From assembly GCF_001950255.1 (NCBI RefSeq), contig NZ_BDJK01000029.1, positions 1 to 54,398 of the forward strand: 54,398 nucleotides of DNA. The letters run 5' to 3'. The notes beneath the pieces were generated by a model. That model worked only from the letters and a program-made list of their open reading frames with translations. It searched no databases and was not told where the DNA came from. Within the stretch, counting starts at the first letter, position 1. Every line of letters starts with the position of its first letter. Source of the DNA: Carboxydothermus pertinax. Its GTDB lineage: Bacteria; Bacillota; Z-2901; Carboxydothermales; Carboxydothermaceae. Below are positions 35,808-44,618 of this stretch, piece after piece. A program made the position numbers and the translations under genes.

Positions 35808-37175
35808 ATGAAAAGGACCATTGCCATTATAGTAGGAAGTTTGTTGCTATTGGGTTTATTTATTTGGGGCTATGATCAAAGCCAAAAGAAGAATCGTCTT
35901 TATTGGGAACTTAATAGTCTGTACCGGCGAGCTTTTGAGGAAATTTACGGGCACAGTAAGACTTTGGAAGCCCAGATTGGAAAAACCCTGGTCTCAATGT
36001 CGCTCCAACAAAATTTAAAGCAAGCCGCTAAAGGTTGGCGTCAAGCTTATGCCGTGGTGGAGGATTTAGGACAATTACCGGTTACTACCTTTTCCCTAGA
36101 AAAAACCAAAGCATTTTACAACCAGCTTGGCGATTTTACCTATACCGTAGCCATAAAAGATACTGAAGGAAAATCATTAAGTGCAGAGGAAAGAAAAACT
36201 CTAGAAAAGTATTACCAGGAACTAAAAAAGATCAATCAAAACTTAGAAAATGCTCTTGATAGCTTAAAAAATCAACCAATAATGATAACAAAGGAAACAA
36301 AACTTTACTCTGTGCGGGAAGATTTGATGCCTAAAGAAATTGTGACAGCATTAAGAAATATAGAAAATGGGGTAGTTGATTTAAGAAATAAGAAAGTAGC
36401 CTATGAAGGAGATTTTGTGAATGTCAATCCGTATTCTTTGGGTATACCAGGTAAACCAGTTTCCATGATTGATGCCCAAAAAAATGTCAAGGCCTATTTA
36501 GGTCAAGGGGTTGTTGGTAAGGTAATCATTCCAGTAACTAAAGTAAATGGGCTTGTTTCTTCTTATTTGTATGAAGTAATCGATAGGCGATCCAAAACCA
36601 GAAGTTATTATAATGTTTCCGTGAATGGGGGTAAGGTTTTAAGCTTTTTAACTACTAGACCCACCAAAAAACCTACTTTTTCGGTTGCAGAGTGCGTGAG
36701 TCGAGCTAAAGCATATCTTAGGAGTAAAGGTTTTCGAAATTTAGAAGCTACCGAAGTTGATAGACTAGATAATGAAGTTAGTATTACTTTTGCAAGTAAA
36801 GTCGATGATATTATCTATTATCCAAAAGTTATAAAAGTAAAAGTGGGCATGGATAAAGGCGATATAACTGCTTTTGAAGGAACTCAGTACTATTTGTATG
36901 ATCGTCCGCGTCCCTTAAACAAACTACTTTTAAATGAGGAACGTGCAAAGAAAAATATCAACCAGGGGCTAAAAATTTTAAGAATACGAAAAGCAGTAAT
37001 CTTAAACGACCGCAATCAAGAAACCCTAACCTACGAGTTTTTAGGAAAACTGTTAGGCGAAAAATATTTAATTTATGTAAATACTGAAACGGGCAAAGAA
37101 GAGAAAATAGTCCGCCTAAAAGAAATAAAACTTACTCCTTCTAAAGAGGCTGAAGCTGTATTTAAATATGAATGA
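35808..37175 (+). CDS. ypeB: Germination protein YpeB
   Basis: Membrane-anchored partner needed for SleB to be stable and localised in the spore. An N-terminal span (residues 3-20) is followed by a helical region and, in the last 200 residues, two to three PepSY-type repeats (SMIDAQKNVKAYLG; SVAECVSRAKAYLRSKG). 455 residues. A longer frame from 35607 runs through sleB in another frame; ATG at 35808 gives the usual N-terminus. A terminator follows. Confidence 0.9.
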   Translation: MKRTIAIIVGSLLLLGLFIWGYDQSQKKNRLYWELNSLYRRAFEEIYGHSKTLEAQIGKTLVSMSLQQNLKQAAKGWRQAYAVVEDLGQLPVTTFSLEKTKAFYNQLGDFTYTVAIKDTEGKSLSAEERKTLEKYYQELKKINQNLENALDSLKNQPIMITKETKLYSVREDLMPKEIVTALRNIENGVVDLRNKKVAYEGDFVNVNPYSLGIPGKPVSMIDAQKNVKAYLGQGVVGKVIIPVTKVNGLVSSYLYEVIDRRSKTRSYYNVSVNGGKVLSFLTTRPTKKPTFSVAECVSRAKAYLRSKGFRNLEATEVDRLDNEVSITFASKVDDIIYYPKVIKVKVGMDKGDITAFEGTQYYLYDRPRPLNKLLLNEERAKKNINQGLKILRIRKAVILNDRNQETLTYEFLGKLLGEKYLIYVNTETGKEEKIVRLKEIKLTPSKEAEAVFKYE

Positions 37176-37183
37176 ACCTTCTT

Positions 37184-37205
37184 CCGGGCAAAGGCCCGGT
37201 TTTTT
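37184..37205 (+). terminator. Intrinsic terminator after ypeB
   Basis: CCGGGC / GCCCGG with a four-base loop and six T. Confidence 0.88.
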
Positions 37206-37209
37206 ATTA

Positions 37210-37238
37210 TTGACCATAAAATTTCTCAGTGTTATACT
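37210..37238 (+). promoter_or_regulatory. Sigma-A promoter for mnmH
   Basis: TTGACC (37210-37215), 17-base spacer, TATACT (37233-37238). The start codon is 34 bases further on. Confidence 0.72.
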
Positions 37239-37271
37239 TAATCGAGACTTTAGAAATTTGGGTGATAAACT

Positions 37272-38312
37272 TTGAAAAATATAACTTTTGCTGATGCTCA
37301 AAATTTAAAAAATCCAATCTTTATTGATATCCGTTCTCCCAGAGAATATGCTGAAGACCATATTGAAGGGGCAATTAATCTGCCGCTTTTTAGTGATCAA
37401 GAAAGGGAAATAATTGGAAAAATTTATAAATACGAAGGAGTAAGTCAAGCCAAACTAGCAGGTTTAAATTTTCTTTCGCCTAAACTTCCCCGGTTAGTCA
37501 AAGAAATCCTGGCATATAAAGAGAAAGGCGACATAGTTGTTTATTGTTGGCGGGGAGGATTAAGAAGTTTAGTTTTTACTGAAATTTTGCGGCTGGTGGA
37601 TATATATGTTTATCGCTTGGAAGGTGGGTATAAGAGCTATCGCCAGGAAGTTGTACGTTTTTTTGAAACAGCCAAAACACTGTTTCCGGTTGTTCTTTAT
37701 GGTATGACCGGGGTGGGGAAAACGTTAATTTTAAAAAAATTGGCTGAAAAGGGCTTACCGGTTTTAAATTTAGAGCAGCTTGCCAGCCACCGGGGATCGG
37801 TTTTCGGTCACCTGGGGCTTTTGCCACAGCCATCCCAAAAGCGCTTTGAATCAATGCTGTATGATGTTTTAAAAGAGTTAAAGGGGTTTCCTTTTTTGGT
37901 GGAAGGAGAAAGCCGGAAAATTGGCAAGCTTTTCTTACCCAAAGAATTGTTTCAAAGGATGCAAGAGGCACCGGTAATTCTTTTGGAATTACCGGAAGAA
38001 CAGAGAATAAAAAATCTTTTACGGGATTACCAAGTGGATAAAATAGATATTAAATATTTTTTAGAATCCTTACAAAGTATAACTGTTTATTTAGGGCGGG
38101 CAAAGGTTGAAAGCCTTTCTGAAGATTTAAAAAAAGGACGGTTTTATGAATTTACAAAAACCTTATTGCGGGAGTATTATGACCCCCTTTATAAAAAATC
38201 TACCGCTTATCTCCGAAATATAAAAAAGGTTATTTCCGGTAATGATATTGATGAATTAGTTGCGGGAATATCTGAGTATTGGGGAGAATTTACTGGGAGG
38301 GACCTTAAATGA
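37272..38312 (+). CDS. mnmH: tRNA 2-selenouridine synthase MnmH (SelU/YbbB)
   Basis: Replaces sulfur by selenium at the wobble 2-thiouridine of certain tRNAs, using selenophosphate. The N-terminal rhodanese domain (1-125) has the MnmH-specific VVYCWRGGLRSL with Cys at 92; the C-terminal P-loop domain has GMTGVGKT at 144-151. 346 residues. TTG start behind GGGTGA. It implies that the cell makes selenophosphate (SelD), which is outside the window. It overlaps the next gene by four bases. Confidence 0.92.
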   Translation: MKNITFADAQNLKNPIFIDIRSPREYAEDHIEGAINLPLFSDQEREIIGKIYKYEGVSQAKLAGLNFLSPKLPRLVKEILAYKEKGDIVVYCWRGGLRSLVFTEILRLVDIYVYRLEGGYKSYRQEVVRFFETAKTLFPVVLYGMTGVGKTLILKKLAEKGLPVLNLEQLASHRGSVFGHLGLLPQPSQKRFESMLYDVLKELKGFPFLVEGESRKIGKLFLPKELFQRMQEAPVILLELPEEQRIKNLLRDYQVDKIDIKYFLESLQSITVYLGRAKVESLSEDLKKGRFYEFTKTLLREYYDPLYKKSTAYLRNIKKVISGNDIDELVAGISEYWGEFTGRDLK

Positions 38313-38998
38313 TTGGGGAAAAATTAAAAAGTCGTCGAGAACAATTAGGCCTTTCTCTTAAAGATGTAGAAAATGAAATTAAAATCCGTAGTAAATATTT
38401 GCAGGCCCTTGAAGAAGAAAAGTTTGACGAACTTCCGGGAAAAGCTTATGTAAAACCTTTTCTTAAAAGTTATGCCCGATTTTTAGGGGTGGAGATTGCT
38501 GAGGAGGATTTACCTCTGTCCCCCGAAAAAACTGAGCCCCAGGGAATTTTACTCCCGCCAAACGTTTCGGAAAGTCGAAAGAATAAAACCTCTTTTCCTC
38601 TGGCCCTTTTCATTGTTCTTCTGGCGTTTGGGGTTTTACTAAGTGGTATTTACTTAGCCCTTTCTAGTAAAAAAACCAATAAAGAATTGATACCTCCACC
38701 AAAGTCTTCAGTCACCCCCAAAGTTTACAAAAAACCATCTAAACAAGTACCGCAAGTAGTATCGAATAAAAAAACTGTAACGGTTGCAGCGGTTTATGGC
38801 CCCTGCTGGTTGGAAGTTAAAGAAGATAATCAAGTTTTATTTTCCGGTAAAATAAATCCTCCGGAGCAGAAACAATTTGCCAGTAATAAAACCCTTACCA
38901 TAAAATACGGTAATGCAGGCGCCGTTATTGTCACAGTAAATGGCGTTACGTATGGAGCTCCTGGCAAAAAGGGGCAAGTAGTTAAGATTAAATATTAA
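38309..38998 (+). CDS. RodZ-like helix-turn-helix membrane protein
   Basis: A 229-residue protein with a cytoplasmic Cro/RodZ helix-turn-helix (residues 1-65: KLKSRREQLGLSLKDVENEIKIRSKYLQALEEE), one membrane span (about 95-118), a Lys/Pro-rich linker and an extracytoplasmic DUF4115 domain (VAAVYGPCWLEVKEDNQVLFSGKI). RodZ links MreB to the wall machinery; in Firmicutes such proteins affect cell shape. It overlaps mnmH by ATGA and precedes rimO by 13 bases. Confidence 0.82.
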   Translation: MIGEKLKSRREQLGLSLKDVENEIKIRSKYLQALEEEKFDELPGKAYVKPFLKSYARFLGVEIAEEDLPLSPEKTEPQGILLPPNVSESRKNKTSFPLALFIVLLAFGVLLSGIYLALSSKKTNKELIPPPKSSVTPKVYKKPSKQVPQVVSNKKTVTVAAVYGPCWLEVKEDNQVLFSGKINPPEQKQFASNKTLTIKYGNAGAVIVTVNGVTYGAPGKKGQVVKIKY

Positions 38999-39011
38999 GA
39001 GGTGAAAAAGG

Positions 39012-40328
39012 TTGAAATACTATATTGTTTCCTTAGGTTGCACTAAAAACCAGGCTGATAGCGAAGTAATGATGGGAATCCTTGAACGAAAAGGATATAG
39101 GCAGGCAAAAACTCCCGAAGAAAGTGACCTTTTATTAGTAAATACCTGTGGTTTTATTTCTGCTGCTGTTGAAGAAAGTATTGATGAGATATTAGCCCTT
39201 GGCACTAACAAGAAACAAGGACAAAAATTACTGGTGGCTGGCTGTTTGGTACAAAGGGAAGGAAAAGAGCTGGCAAAGCATATTCCTGAGGTAGATTTGT
39301 TTTTTACTCCCGGGGAAATTGGCCGTTTGGAGGAAATATTGGATAATTTAGATAAGAAAAAAAAATTAATTATCAGTGAACCGGGATTTATTAACTTAGA
39401 ACATAGCCCCCGGGCTAAGACTGATGATGTGTTTCGCTATATTAAAATTGCCGATGGCTGTGATAATCGCTGTACTTACTGCACCATCCCTGCTATTCGG
39501 GGAAGATTTATTAGTAGACCAATGGAAGATATTGTGGCTGAGGTTAAAGAGGTTTTACGCCAAGGAGCTCGGGAAATTATACTGGTGGCTCAGGACACTA
39601 CTTCTTATGGAATAGACCTTTATGGAGAATACAAATTAGTTGAACTAATAAAAAATATCTCAAAGCTTCGGGGAAACTTTTGGATACGCCTGATGTATCT
39701 TTATCCCGATAAAATTACCCCGGAGTTAATAAATGAAATAAAAGAAAATCCTAAAGTGGTAAAATACTTGGATATTCCTTTACAACACATTAACCCGGAA
39801 ATATTAAAGAAGATGGGGCGGCGCGGAAGCAGTGAAAAAACGATTACCCTTTTGGAAACGTTACGGGCTGAAATTCCAGGTCTTGTCTTAAGGACTACTT
39901 TTATAGTGGGATTTCCTGGAGAGACGGAAGAGCAGTTCCACTATCTCTTAGATTTTATTAAAAAGTTTAAATTTAACCGCCTAGGTGTTTTCCCTTATTA
40001 CCGGGAAAAAGGTACACCAGCTGCAAAAATGACCGACCAAGTTTCTAAAAAGATAAAAGAACAACGGCATCAGAAAATTATGGAAATTCAGCAAGAAATT
40101 TCCATTCAGTTAAATAAAGCCTTAGTGGGGAAAAAGGTTCCTACCATTGTTGAAAAAAAGTTAAGAGGGGAAAATATTTATCTTGGTCGAACTTATATGG
40201 ATGCTCCAGAAATTGACGGAATAATTGAAATAAAATCGGCCAAAAAATTAAGAAAAGGGCAGATTATTGAAGCGCTGATTACCGGCTATGACGTTTATGA
40301 TTTAAAGGGGGAGTATACCGGTGTTTAA
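39012..40328 (+). CDS. rimO: Ribosomal protein uS12 methylthiotransferase RimO
   Basis: Radical SAM enzyme that adds a methylthio group to an Asp of ribosomal protein S12. The N-terminal cluster cysteines are in SLGCTKNQADSE, VNTCGF and VAGCLVQ; the radical SAM cluster is CDNRCTYC; a TRAM domain ends the protein. The N-terminal SLGCTKNQADSE block fits RimO rather than MiaB. 438 residues, TTG start behind GAGGTGA. It overlaps the cinA-like gene by eight bases. Confidence 0.93.
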   Translation: MKYYIVSLGCTKNQADSEVMMGILERKGYRQAKTPEESDLLLVNTCGFISAAVEESIDEILALGTNKKQGQKLLVAGCLVQREGKELAKHIPEVDLFFTPGEIGRLEEILDNLDKKKKLIISEPGFINLEHSPRAKTDDVFRYIKIADGCDNRCTYCTIPAIRGRFISRPMEDIVAEVKEVLRQGAREIILVAQDTTSYGIDLYGEYKLVELIKNISKLRGNFWIRLMYLYPDKITPELINEIKENPKVVKYLDIPLQHINPEILKKMGRRGSSEKTITLLETLRAEIPGLVLRTTFIVGFPGETEEQFHYLLDFIKKFKFNRLGVFPYYREKGTPAAKMTDQVSKKIKEQRHQKIMEIQQEISIQLNKALVGKKVPTIVEKKLRGENIYLGRTYMDAPEIDGIIEIKSAKKLRKGQIIEALITGYDVYDLKGEYTGV

Positions 40329-40812
40329 CGATAAACTTCTCTCCCAGGCTCTTTTGGTGCAAAAGTTATTTATTGCTAATAAGTTAACTTTAGCTACTGC
40401 TGAATCGTGTACCGGTGGACTATTAGGTGCTGTGCTTACCTCTATTTCCGGAAGTTCCAAGTACTACTACGGCGGAGCGGTGGTGTATGCGAATTTAGCT
40501 AAAGAAATTTTAACAGAGGTAAATAAGGAGATTATTACGGAAAAAGGAGCTGTAAGTCCTGAAGTCGCTGAAAAATTAGCCTTAGGCATTAAAACTAAAC
40601 TTATGACTTCGGTGGGGATGGGTATTACTGGAATTGCCGGGCCCACGGGAGGTACTCCGGAAAAACCTGTGGGCCTTGTGTACATTGGGATAGCTACAGT
40701 AAATGGGATTAAAGTATCCAAGTGTCAATTTAAAGGCAATCGGCAAGAAATTCGAATACAAGCGGTTGAGGAAGCTTTAAAACTTTTAATTCAAAATTGT
40801 TTTGACAATTAA
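40321..40812 (+). CDS. CinA C-terminal domain protein (PncC-type NMN amidohydrolase)
   Basis: A stand-alone CinA C-terminal domain of 163 residues; such proteins deamidate nicotinamide mononucleotide. The motif [14 protein letters not shown] and [23 protein letters not shown] are typical. Full-length CinA would have an extra N-terminal domain of about 250 residues, which is not present here. GTG start behind GGGGGAG. The 3' end of the gene holds the -35 of the recA promoter. Confidence 0.88.
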   Translation: MFNDKLLSQALLVQKLFIANKLTLATAESCTGGLLGAVLTSISGSSKYYYGGAVVYANLAKEILTEVNKEIITEKGAVSPEVAEKLALGIKTKLMTSVGMGITGIAGPTGGTPEKPVGLVYIGIATVNGIKVSKCQFKGNRQEIRIQAVEEALKLLIQNCFDN

Positions 40813-40831
40813 ATAAACCTAAAGTTATAAT
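40802..40831 (+). promoter_or_regulatory. recA promoter
   Basis: TTGACA (40802-40807), 18-base spacer, TATAAT (40826-40831): both hexamers perfect. The -35 overlaps the last codons of the cinA-like gene. Confidence 0.85.
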
Positions 40832-40836
40832 AAGTA

Positions 40837-40850
40837 CGAACAAATGTTTT
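40837..40850 (+). promoter_or_regulatory. LexA/DinR operator (SOS box) of recA
   Basis: CGAACAAATGTTTT matches the Gram-positive SOS box CGAAC-N4-GTTYG with only the last base off. It lies just downstream of the -10, over the expected transcription start, an effective place for repression. Confidence 0.75.
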
Positions 40851-40865
40851 ATGGAGGGAGCTTAC

Positions 40866-41897
40866 ATGAGTGATAAGTTAAAAGCCCTTGAATTAACCAT
40901 TTCCCAGATTGAAAAACAGTTTGGGAAAGGTTCTATCATGCGCTTGGGGGAAAACACGGGGAAATTTCAGGTTGAGGTAATTCCCACTGGTTCCTTAGCG
41001 CTTGATTTAGCCCTGGGAGTAGGTGGGGTACCCAGGGGGAGAGTGGTAGAAATCTTTGGCCCGGAATCATCCGGTAAAACCACTGTTGCCTTGCACATTA
41101 TTGCGGAAGCGCAAAAAATGGGAGGTATAGCTGCTTTTATTGATGCCGAGCATGCTTTAGACCCGGTTTATGCTCAAAAATTAGGAGTAGATATTGAAAA
41201 CCTCTTGGTATCCCAGCCCGATACCGGTGAGCAGGCCTTGGAAATAGCCGAAAGTTTAGTGAGAAGCGGTGCCATTGATGTGATAGTAATTGATTCAGTG
41301 GCAGCTCTAGTACCTCGAGCAGAAATTGAAGGGGAAATGGGCGATGCTCACGTTGGTCTACAGGCTCGCTTAATGTCCCAGGCCCTAAGAAAACTTACCG
41401 GGGCTATAAGTAAATCCAAAACAATAGCAATTTTTATAAACCAAATGCGGGAAAAAGTAGGCGTAATGTTTGGTAATCCTGAAACCACTCCTGGCGGACG
41501 GGCACTTAAATTTTATGCTTCAATTCGGATGGAGGTCCGGAAAGTAGATGTAATCAAACAAGGCAATGACATAGTAGGGAGCCGAACCCGGGTAAAAATT
41601 GTTAAGAATAAGGTTGCTCCTCCTTTTAAACAGGCTGATTTTGACATCATGTACGGAGAAGGAATCTCAAAAGAAGGGAGCCTTCTTGATGTAGCGGTGG
41701 ATTTAAAAATTGTTCAAAAAGTTGGTGCCTGGTATTCCTATAATGACGAACGTTTAGGTCAGGGTCGGGAAAATGCTAAGGAGTTTTTACGCCAAAATCC
41801 TGATATTTACCAAGAAATTGAGCAAAAAATTCGAGAAGCAGTATTAAAAGTATCGGAAAATCCTGATTCAAAAAGTTCTGAGGAGATTTTAGAGTAA
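40866..41897 (+). CDS. recA: Recombinase RecA
   Basis: DNA strand-exchange protein and co-protease for LexA. Walker A GPESSGKT at about 65-72, the MAW-type motif [15 protein letters not shown], and the L2 region [27 protein letters not shown] are intact. A start at 40851 would overlap the ribosome binding site GGAGGGAG; ATG at 40866 gives MSDKLKALE and 343 residues. It has an SOS-type promoter. recX follows two bases after the stop. Confidence 0.97.
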   Translation: MSDKLKALELTISQIEKQFGKGSIMRLGENTGKFQVEVIPTGSLALDLALGVGGVPRGRVVEIFGPESSGKTTVALHIIAEAQKMGGIAAFIDAEHALDPVYAQKLGVDIENLLVSQPDTGEQALEIAESLVRSGAIDVIVIDSVAALVPRAEIEGEMGDAHVGLQARLMSQALRKLTGAISKSKTIAIFINQMREKVGVMFGNPETTPGGRALKFYASIRMEVRKVDVIKQGNDIVGSRTRVKIVKNKVAPPFKQADFDIMYGEGISKEGSLLDVAVDLKIVQKVGAWYSYNDERLGQGRENAKEFLRQNPDIYQEIEQKIREAVLKVSENPDSKSSEEILE

Positions 41898-41899
41898 CT

Positions 41900-42340
41900 T
41901 TGAATAGGGCATATCAGCTAGCTTTAAATTATCTTTCCCGTGCCCTGAGGACAACCGAAGAAGTCCGAAGGTATCTTATAAGAAAAGGCTTTAAGGACGA
42001 TGAGATTGAAGAGGCAATTACTAAACTTATAGAACTAGGATATTTAGATGACAAGCGTTATTTGGAAAATTATCTCGCAAGTTCAAAAATGCAAAAATAT
42101 GGCTTTTTAAAAGTAAAATTAAAACTTTTACAAAAAGGGATAAACCCAGGATTATTAAATGATTTGAATTTTAATGAGGATGAAGAAGTAGCAAAAGCTA
42201 AGGAAATCTTATTAAAAAAATATAAATACCTTGAACCAGCGGGTTATGCCAAATATTACCGTTTTTTATTAAGCCGGGGATTCCCACCATCAGTGGTACA
42301 GAAGGCCCTTTTCTTGACAGATAATATGGACAACGGGTAA
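41900..42340 (+). CDS. recX: Regulatory protein RecX
   Basis: Binds RecA filaments and limits their activity. The protein is 146 residues of three-helix repeats: ALNYLSRALRTTEEVRRYLIRKGF then AITKLIELGYLDDKRYLENYL. The start is TTG; the nearest purine stretch GAGGAG is far (about 15 bases), so translation is probably coupled to recA termination. Its 3' end holds a promoter for the tiny unit that follows. Confidence 0.88.
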   Translation: MNRAYQLALNYLSRALRTTEEVRRYLIRKGFKDDEIEEAITKLIELGYLDDKRYLENYLASSKMQKYGFLKVKLKLLQKGINPGLLNDLNFNEDEEVAKAKEILLKKYKYLEPAGYAKYYRFLLSRGFPPSVVQKALFLTDNMDNG

Positions 42341-42343
42341 AAT
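42314..42343 (+). promoter_or_regulatory. Sigma-A promoter inside the 3' end of recX
   Basis: TTGACA (42314-42319), 18-base spacer, TAAAAT (42338-42343). Predicted start near 42350. It would drive a transcript of about 90 bases ending at the terminator at 42415-42440. Confidence 0.65.
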
Positions 42344-42362
42344 ATGGATAGGTGAAAGTAGA

Positions 42363-42416
42363 ATGGGACCTGCCGATTGGTCTTGGCCTGTTGGTGGGTT
42401 TCTTATTCTATTTTAG
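42363..42416 (+). CDS. Possible 17-residue peptide in its own transcription unit
   Basis: ATG at 42363, eight bases after AGGTGA (42350-42355), opens a reading frame for MGPADWSWPVGGFLILF and a TAG stop. The peptide is hydrophobic with two Trp. The frame is embedded in an imperfect hairpin (see the RNA entry), so it may be a coding gene, a structured small RNA, or both. It has a promoter before it and a terminator directly after it. I do not recognise the peptide. Confidence 0.4.
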   Translation: MGPADWSWPVGGFLILF

Positions 42417-42440
42417 CCGAGTAAAAGCTCGGTTTTTTTT
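42415..42440 (+). terminator. Intrinsic terminator of the tiny unit, before rny
   Basis: CCGAG / CTCGG with a TAAAAG loop, extended by AG/TT, followed by eight T. Confidence 0.85.
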
Positions 42441-42474
42441 ATTAGGGGAGATTTTTATATAAGGAGGTGAAAGC

Positions 42475-44016
42475 TTGAATATAATAACTGATATAATTAT
42501 TGCTGTGGCAGGGGTCGGGGCTGGAGTTGCAGCCGGCTATGTTATTCGTAAAAATATTGCTGAAGCGGCAATTGGCTCTGCCGAGGCTCAAGCCCAAAAA
42601 ATCATTGAAGAAGCAACAAAAGCTGCTGAAGCCAAGAAAAGAGAAGCGGTTTTAGAAGCCAAAGAAGAAATCCTCAAAATGAAAAATGAAGTGGAAAGAG
42701 AACACCGGGAAAGACGCCAGGAATTGCAACGCTTAGAACGAAGGCTTCTATCAAAAGAAGAAACGCTGGATAGAAAAATAGAAAGTTTCGAGCGTAAAGA
42801 AGAACAATTGGCTAAAAAAGAACAGGAAATCGATAACTTAAGACAAACTCTGGAAGAAACTGTACAAAAAGAATTGGCTGAACTAGAGCGGATTTCTGGT
42901 CTTTCTACGGAGGAGGCCCGGGAACTTCTTTTAAAACAGGTACAAGATGAAGTCCAGCAGGAAATGGCTTTATTAATTAAAGAAATTGAAACGAGAGCTA
43001 AAGAAGAAGCTGATAAAAGAGCTAGGGAGATTATAACCTTAGCTATTCAAAGATGTGCCGCAGACCATGCGGCGGAAACTACAGTTACAGTAGTTGCCCT
43101 TCCTGGCGATGAAATGAAAGGAAGAATTATTGGACGGGAAGGAAGAAATATTAGAACTTTTGAGTCCCTAACGGGGGTTGACCTTATTATTGATGATACT
43201 CCTGAGGCAGTTATTCTTTCGGGATTTGACCCTATTCGACGGGAAATTGCGCGGCGGGCTTTAGAAAAATTAATTCAAGATGGACGGATTCATCCAGCAC
43301 GCATTGAAGAGATGGTGGAAAGAGCTACCAAAGAAGTGGAGCAAGAAATTAGAGAAGCTGGTGAACAGGCGGCCTTTGAAGTTAACGTCCATGGTTTACA
43401 TCCTGAACTTATTAAACTTCTTGGTCGACTAAAATTTAGAACTAGTTATGGCCAAAATATTTTAAAACACTCCATTGAAGTTGCCCATTTAGCAGGTTTA
43501 ATGGCTGCGGAACTAGGAGCAGACGTGGCTTTAGCTAAAAGGGCAGGACTTTTACATGATATCGGTAAGGCGGTAGACCACGAAGTGGAAGGTTCTCATG
43601 TGGAAATTGGGGTTGAACTTGCCAAAAAATACCGGGAACATCCGGAAGTATTGCATGCCATTGCCACCCATCATGGCGATGAAGAACCTAAAACTGTGGA
43701 AGCAGTATTGGTGCAAGCGGCTGATGCTATTTCCGCTGCAAGACCGGGAGCACGGCGAGAAACTTTAGAAGCTTATTTAAAACGTCTAGAAAAATTAGAA
43801 GGTATAGCCAATGAGTTTGAAGGTGTTGAGAAATCTTATGCTATCCAGGCTGGCCGGGAAATTAGAATCCTGGTAAAACCTGAAAAGATAGATGACCTGG
43901 CTTCTGTACACTTAGCCCGGGAGATTGCCAAGAAAATTGAGGAAGAAGTGGAGTATCCCGGACAAATTAAAGTCACAGTTATTCGCGAAACCAGGGCAGT
44001 AGATTATGCAAAATAG
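42475..44016 (+). CDS. rny: Ribonuclease Y
   Basis: Membrane-anchored endoribonuclease that starts decay of many mRNAs. Residues 1-22 form the anchor, 25-180 a long coiled coil, about 205-265 a KH domain ([22 protein letters not shown]), and the HD catalytic domain follows with [17 protein letters not shown] and ATHHGDEEP. 513 residues. TTG start seven bases after AGGAGGTGA. The terminator in front means that it is transcribed by read-through or by a promoter I cannot see. Confidence 0.95.
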   Translation: MNIITDIIIAVAGVGAGVAAGYVIRKNIAEAAIGSAEAQAQKIIEEATKAAEAKKREAVLEAKEEILKMKNEVEREHRERRQELQRLERRLLSKEETLDRKIESFERKEEQLAKKEQEIDNLRQTLEETVQKELAELERISGLSTEEARELLLKQVQDEVQQEMALLIKEIETRAKEEADKRAREIITLAIQRCAADHAAETTVTVVALPGDEMKGRIIGREGRNIRTFESLTGVDLIIDDTPEAVILSGFDPIRREIARRALEKLIQDGRIHPARIEEMVERATKEVEQEIREAGEQAAFEVNVHGLHPELIKLLGRLKFRTSYGQNILKHSIEVAHLAGLMAAELGADVALAKRAGLLHDIGKAVDHEVEGSHVEIGVELAKKYREHPEVLHAIATHHGDEEPKTVEAVLVQAADAISAARPGARRETLEAYLKRLEKLEGIANEFEGVEKSYAIQAGREIRILVKPEKIDDLASVHLAREIAKKIEEEVEYPGQIKVTVIRETRAVDYAK

Positions 44017-44020
44017 GCAA

Positions 44021-44047
44021 AAAAACGACCCTTTGGGGGTCGTTTTT
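44021..44047 (+). terminator. Intrinsic terminator after rny
   Basis: AAAAACGACCC / GGGTCGTTTTT, an 11-bp perfect stem with a five-base loop. A-rich left arm means it could work in both directions. Confidence 0.85.
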
Positions 44048-44106
44048 AAATTATAGAAGGAAATAGAGGAGTTATGGTAAAATTATATTAATGGTAGGTG
44101 AGTTGA

Positions 44107-44601
44107 ATGAAAAAAGCAACGAAGCCAGCAAAAAATGAAATCCTTGTAAATCTATTAACCTCAATCTTTCTTTTAAATCCAGAATTAGCTGCAGTCCAGT
44201 TGGATTCAAATCTGAAAATCATTAAGTTAAAGTATTTTGTAGAAAACTTTAAAGGAATCGACCTTAAACTCCAGAAAGCTGAATATTTATGGAAAAGTTA
44301 TTTGGAATTTAAGAAAACGGAAAAATATATATTGAAGATTGAACATAGTTTTCTAGATAATTATGTGATGATAGAGGTATCGAGGGATTTAAATACCTTT
44401 CAAATAGGAGAATTAAGTTTTGCTGTAGAGTTAGGAAAGGGATTAGGACTTCATTACCTTTCGGATGAATATAATGAAGTTCTAGATTTTATTGAGGTAG
44501 ATGAACAGCAGGTGAATATCCTTTTGGAAAATACTAAAAGAAGTTTTTCTGCGAAGGTCTTTGCTTTTCGTGAAGAAGGCAGAGTAGTTATAGCTAATTA
44601 G
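44107..44601 (+). CDS. Hypothetical protein between rny and ymdB
   Basis: A 164-residue protein with no signal peptide or span. Residues about 10-75 look helical and amphipathic; the rest alternates strands and helices (KYILKIEHSFLDNYVMIEVS; VLDFIEVDEQQVNILLENTKRSF). I do not recognise a family. ATG follows AGGTGAG. It is separated from rny by a terminator and ends 17 bases before ymdB, so it may share a message with ymdB. Gene-like codon use suggests it is real. Confidence 0.6.
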   Translation: MKKATKPAKNEILVNLLTSIFLLNPELAAVQLDSNLKIIKLKYFVENFKGIDLKLQKAEYLWKSYLEFKKTEKYILKIEHSFLDNYVMIEVSRDLNTFQIGELSFAVELGKGLGLHYLSDEYNEVLDFIEVDEQQVNILLENTKRSFSAKVFAFREEGRVVIAN

Positions 44602-44618
44602 AAATGGAGGACCAGTCG

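Larger units (their letters stand above)
42350..42440 (+). ncRNA. Candidate small structured RNA between recX and rny
   Basis: The predicted transcript from about 42350 contains a long hairpin: TAGAATGGGA (42359-42368) with TCTTATTCTA (42401-42410), then, past a two-base bulge, CCTGCC (42369-42374) with GGTGGG (42393-42398), allowing G-U pairs. About 16 pairs enclose an 18-base loop. A separate intrinsic terminator follows. The size and layout, promoter-hairpin-terminator, are those of a bacterial small RNA. No known family is recognised. Confidence 0.45.

Noticed and set aside
42363-42416. Trp-rich leader peptide acting as a tryptophan attenuator
   Set aside because: The peptide has two Trp codons and a terminator, but no alternative antiterminator pairing was seen and the next gene is rny, not an amino-acid gene.
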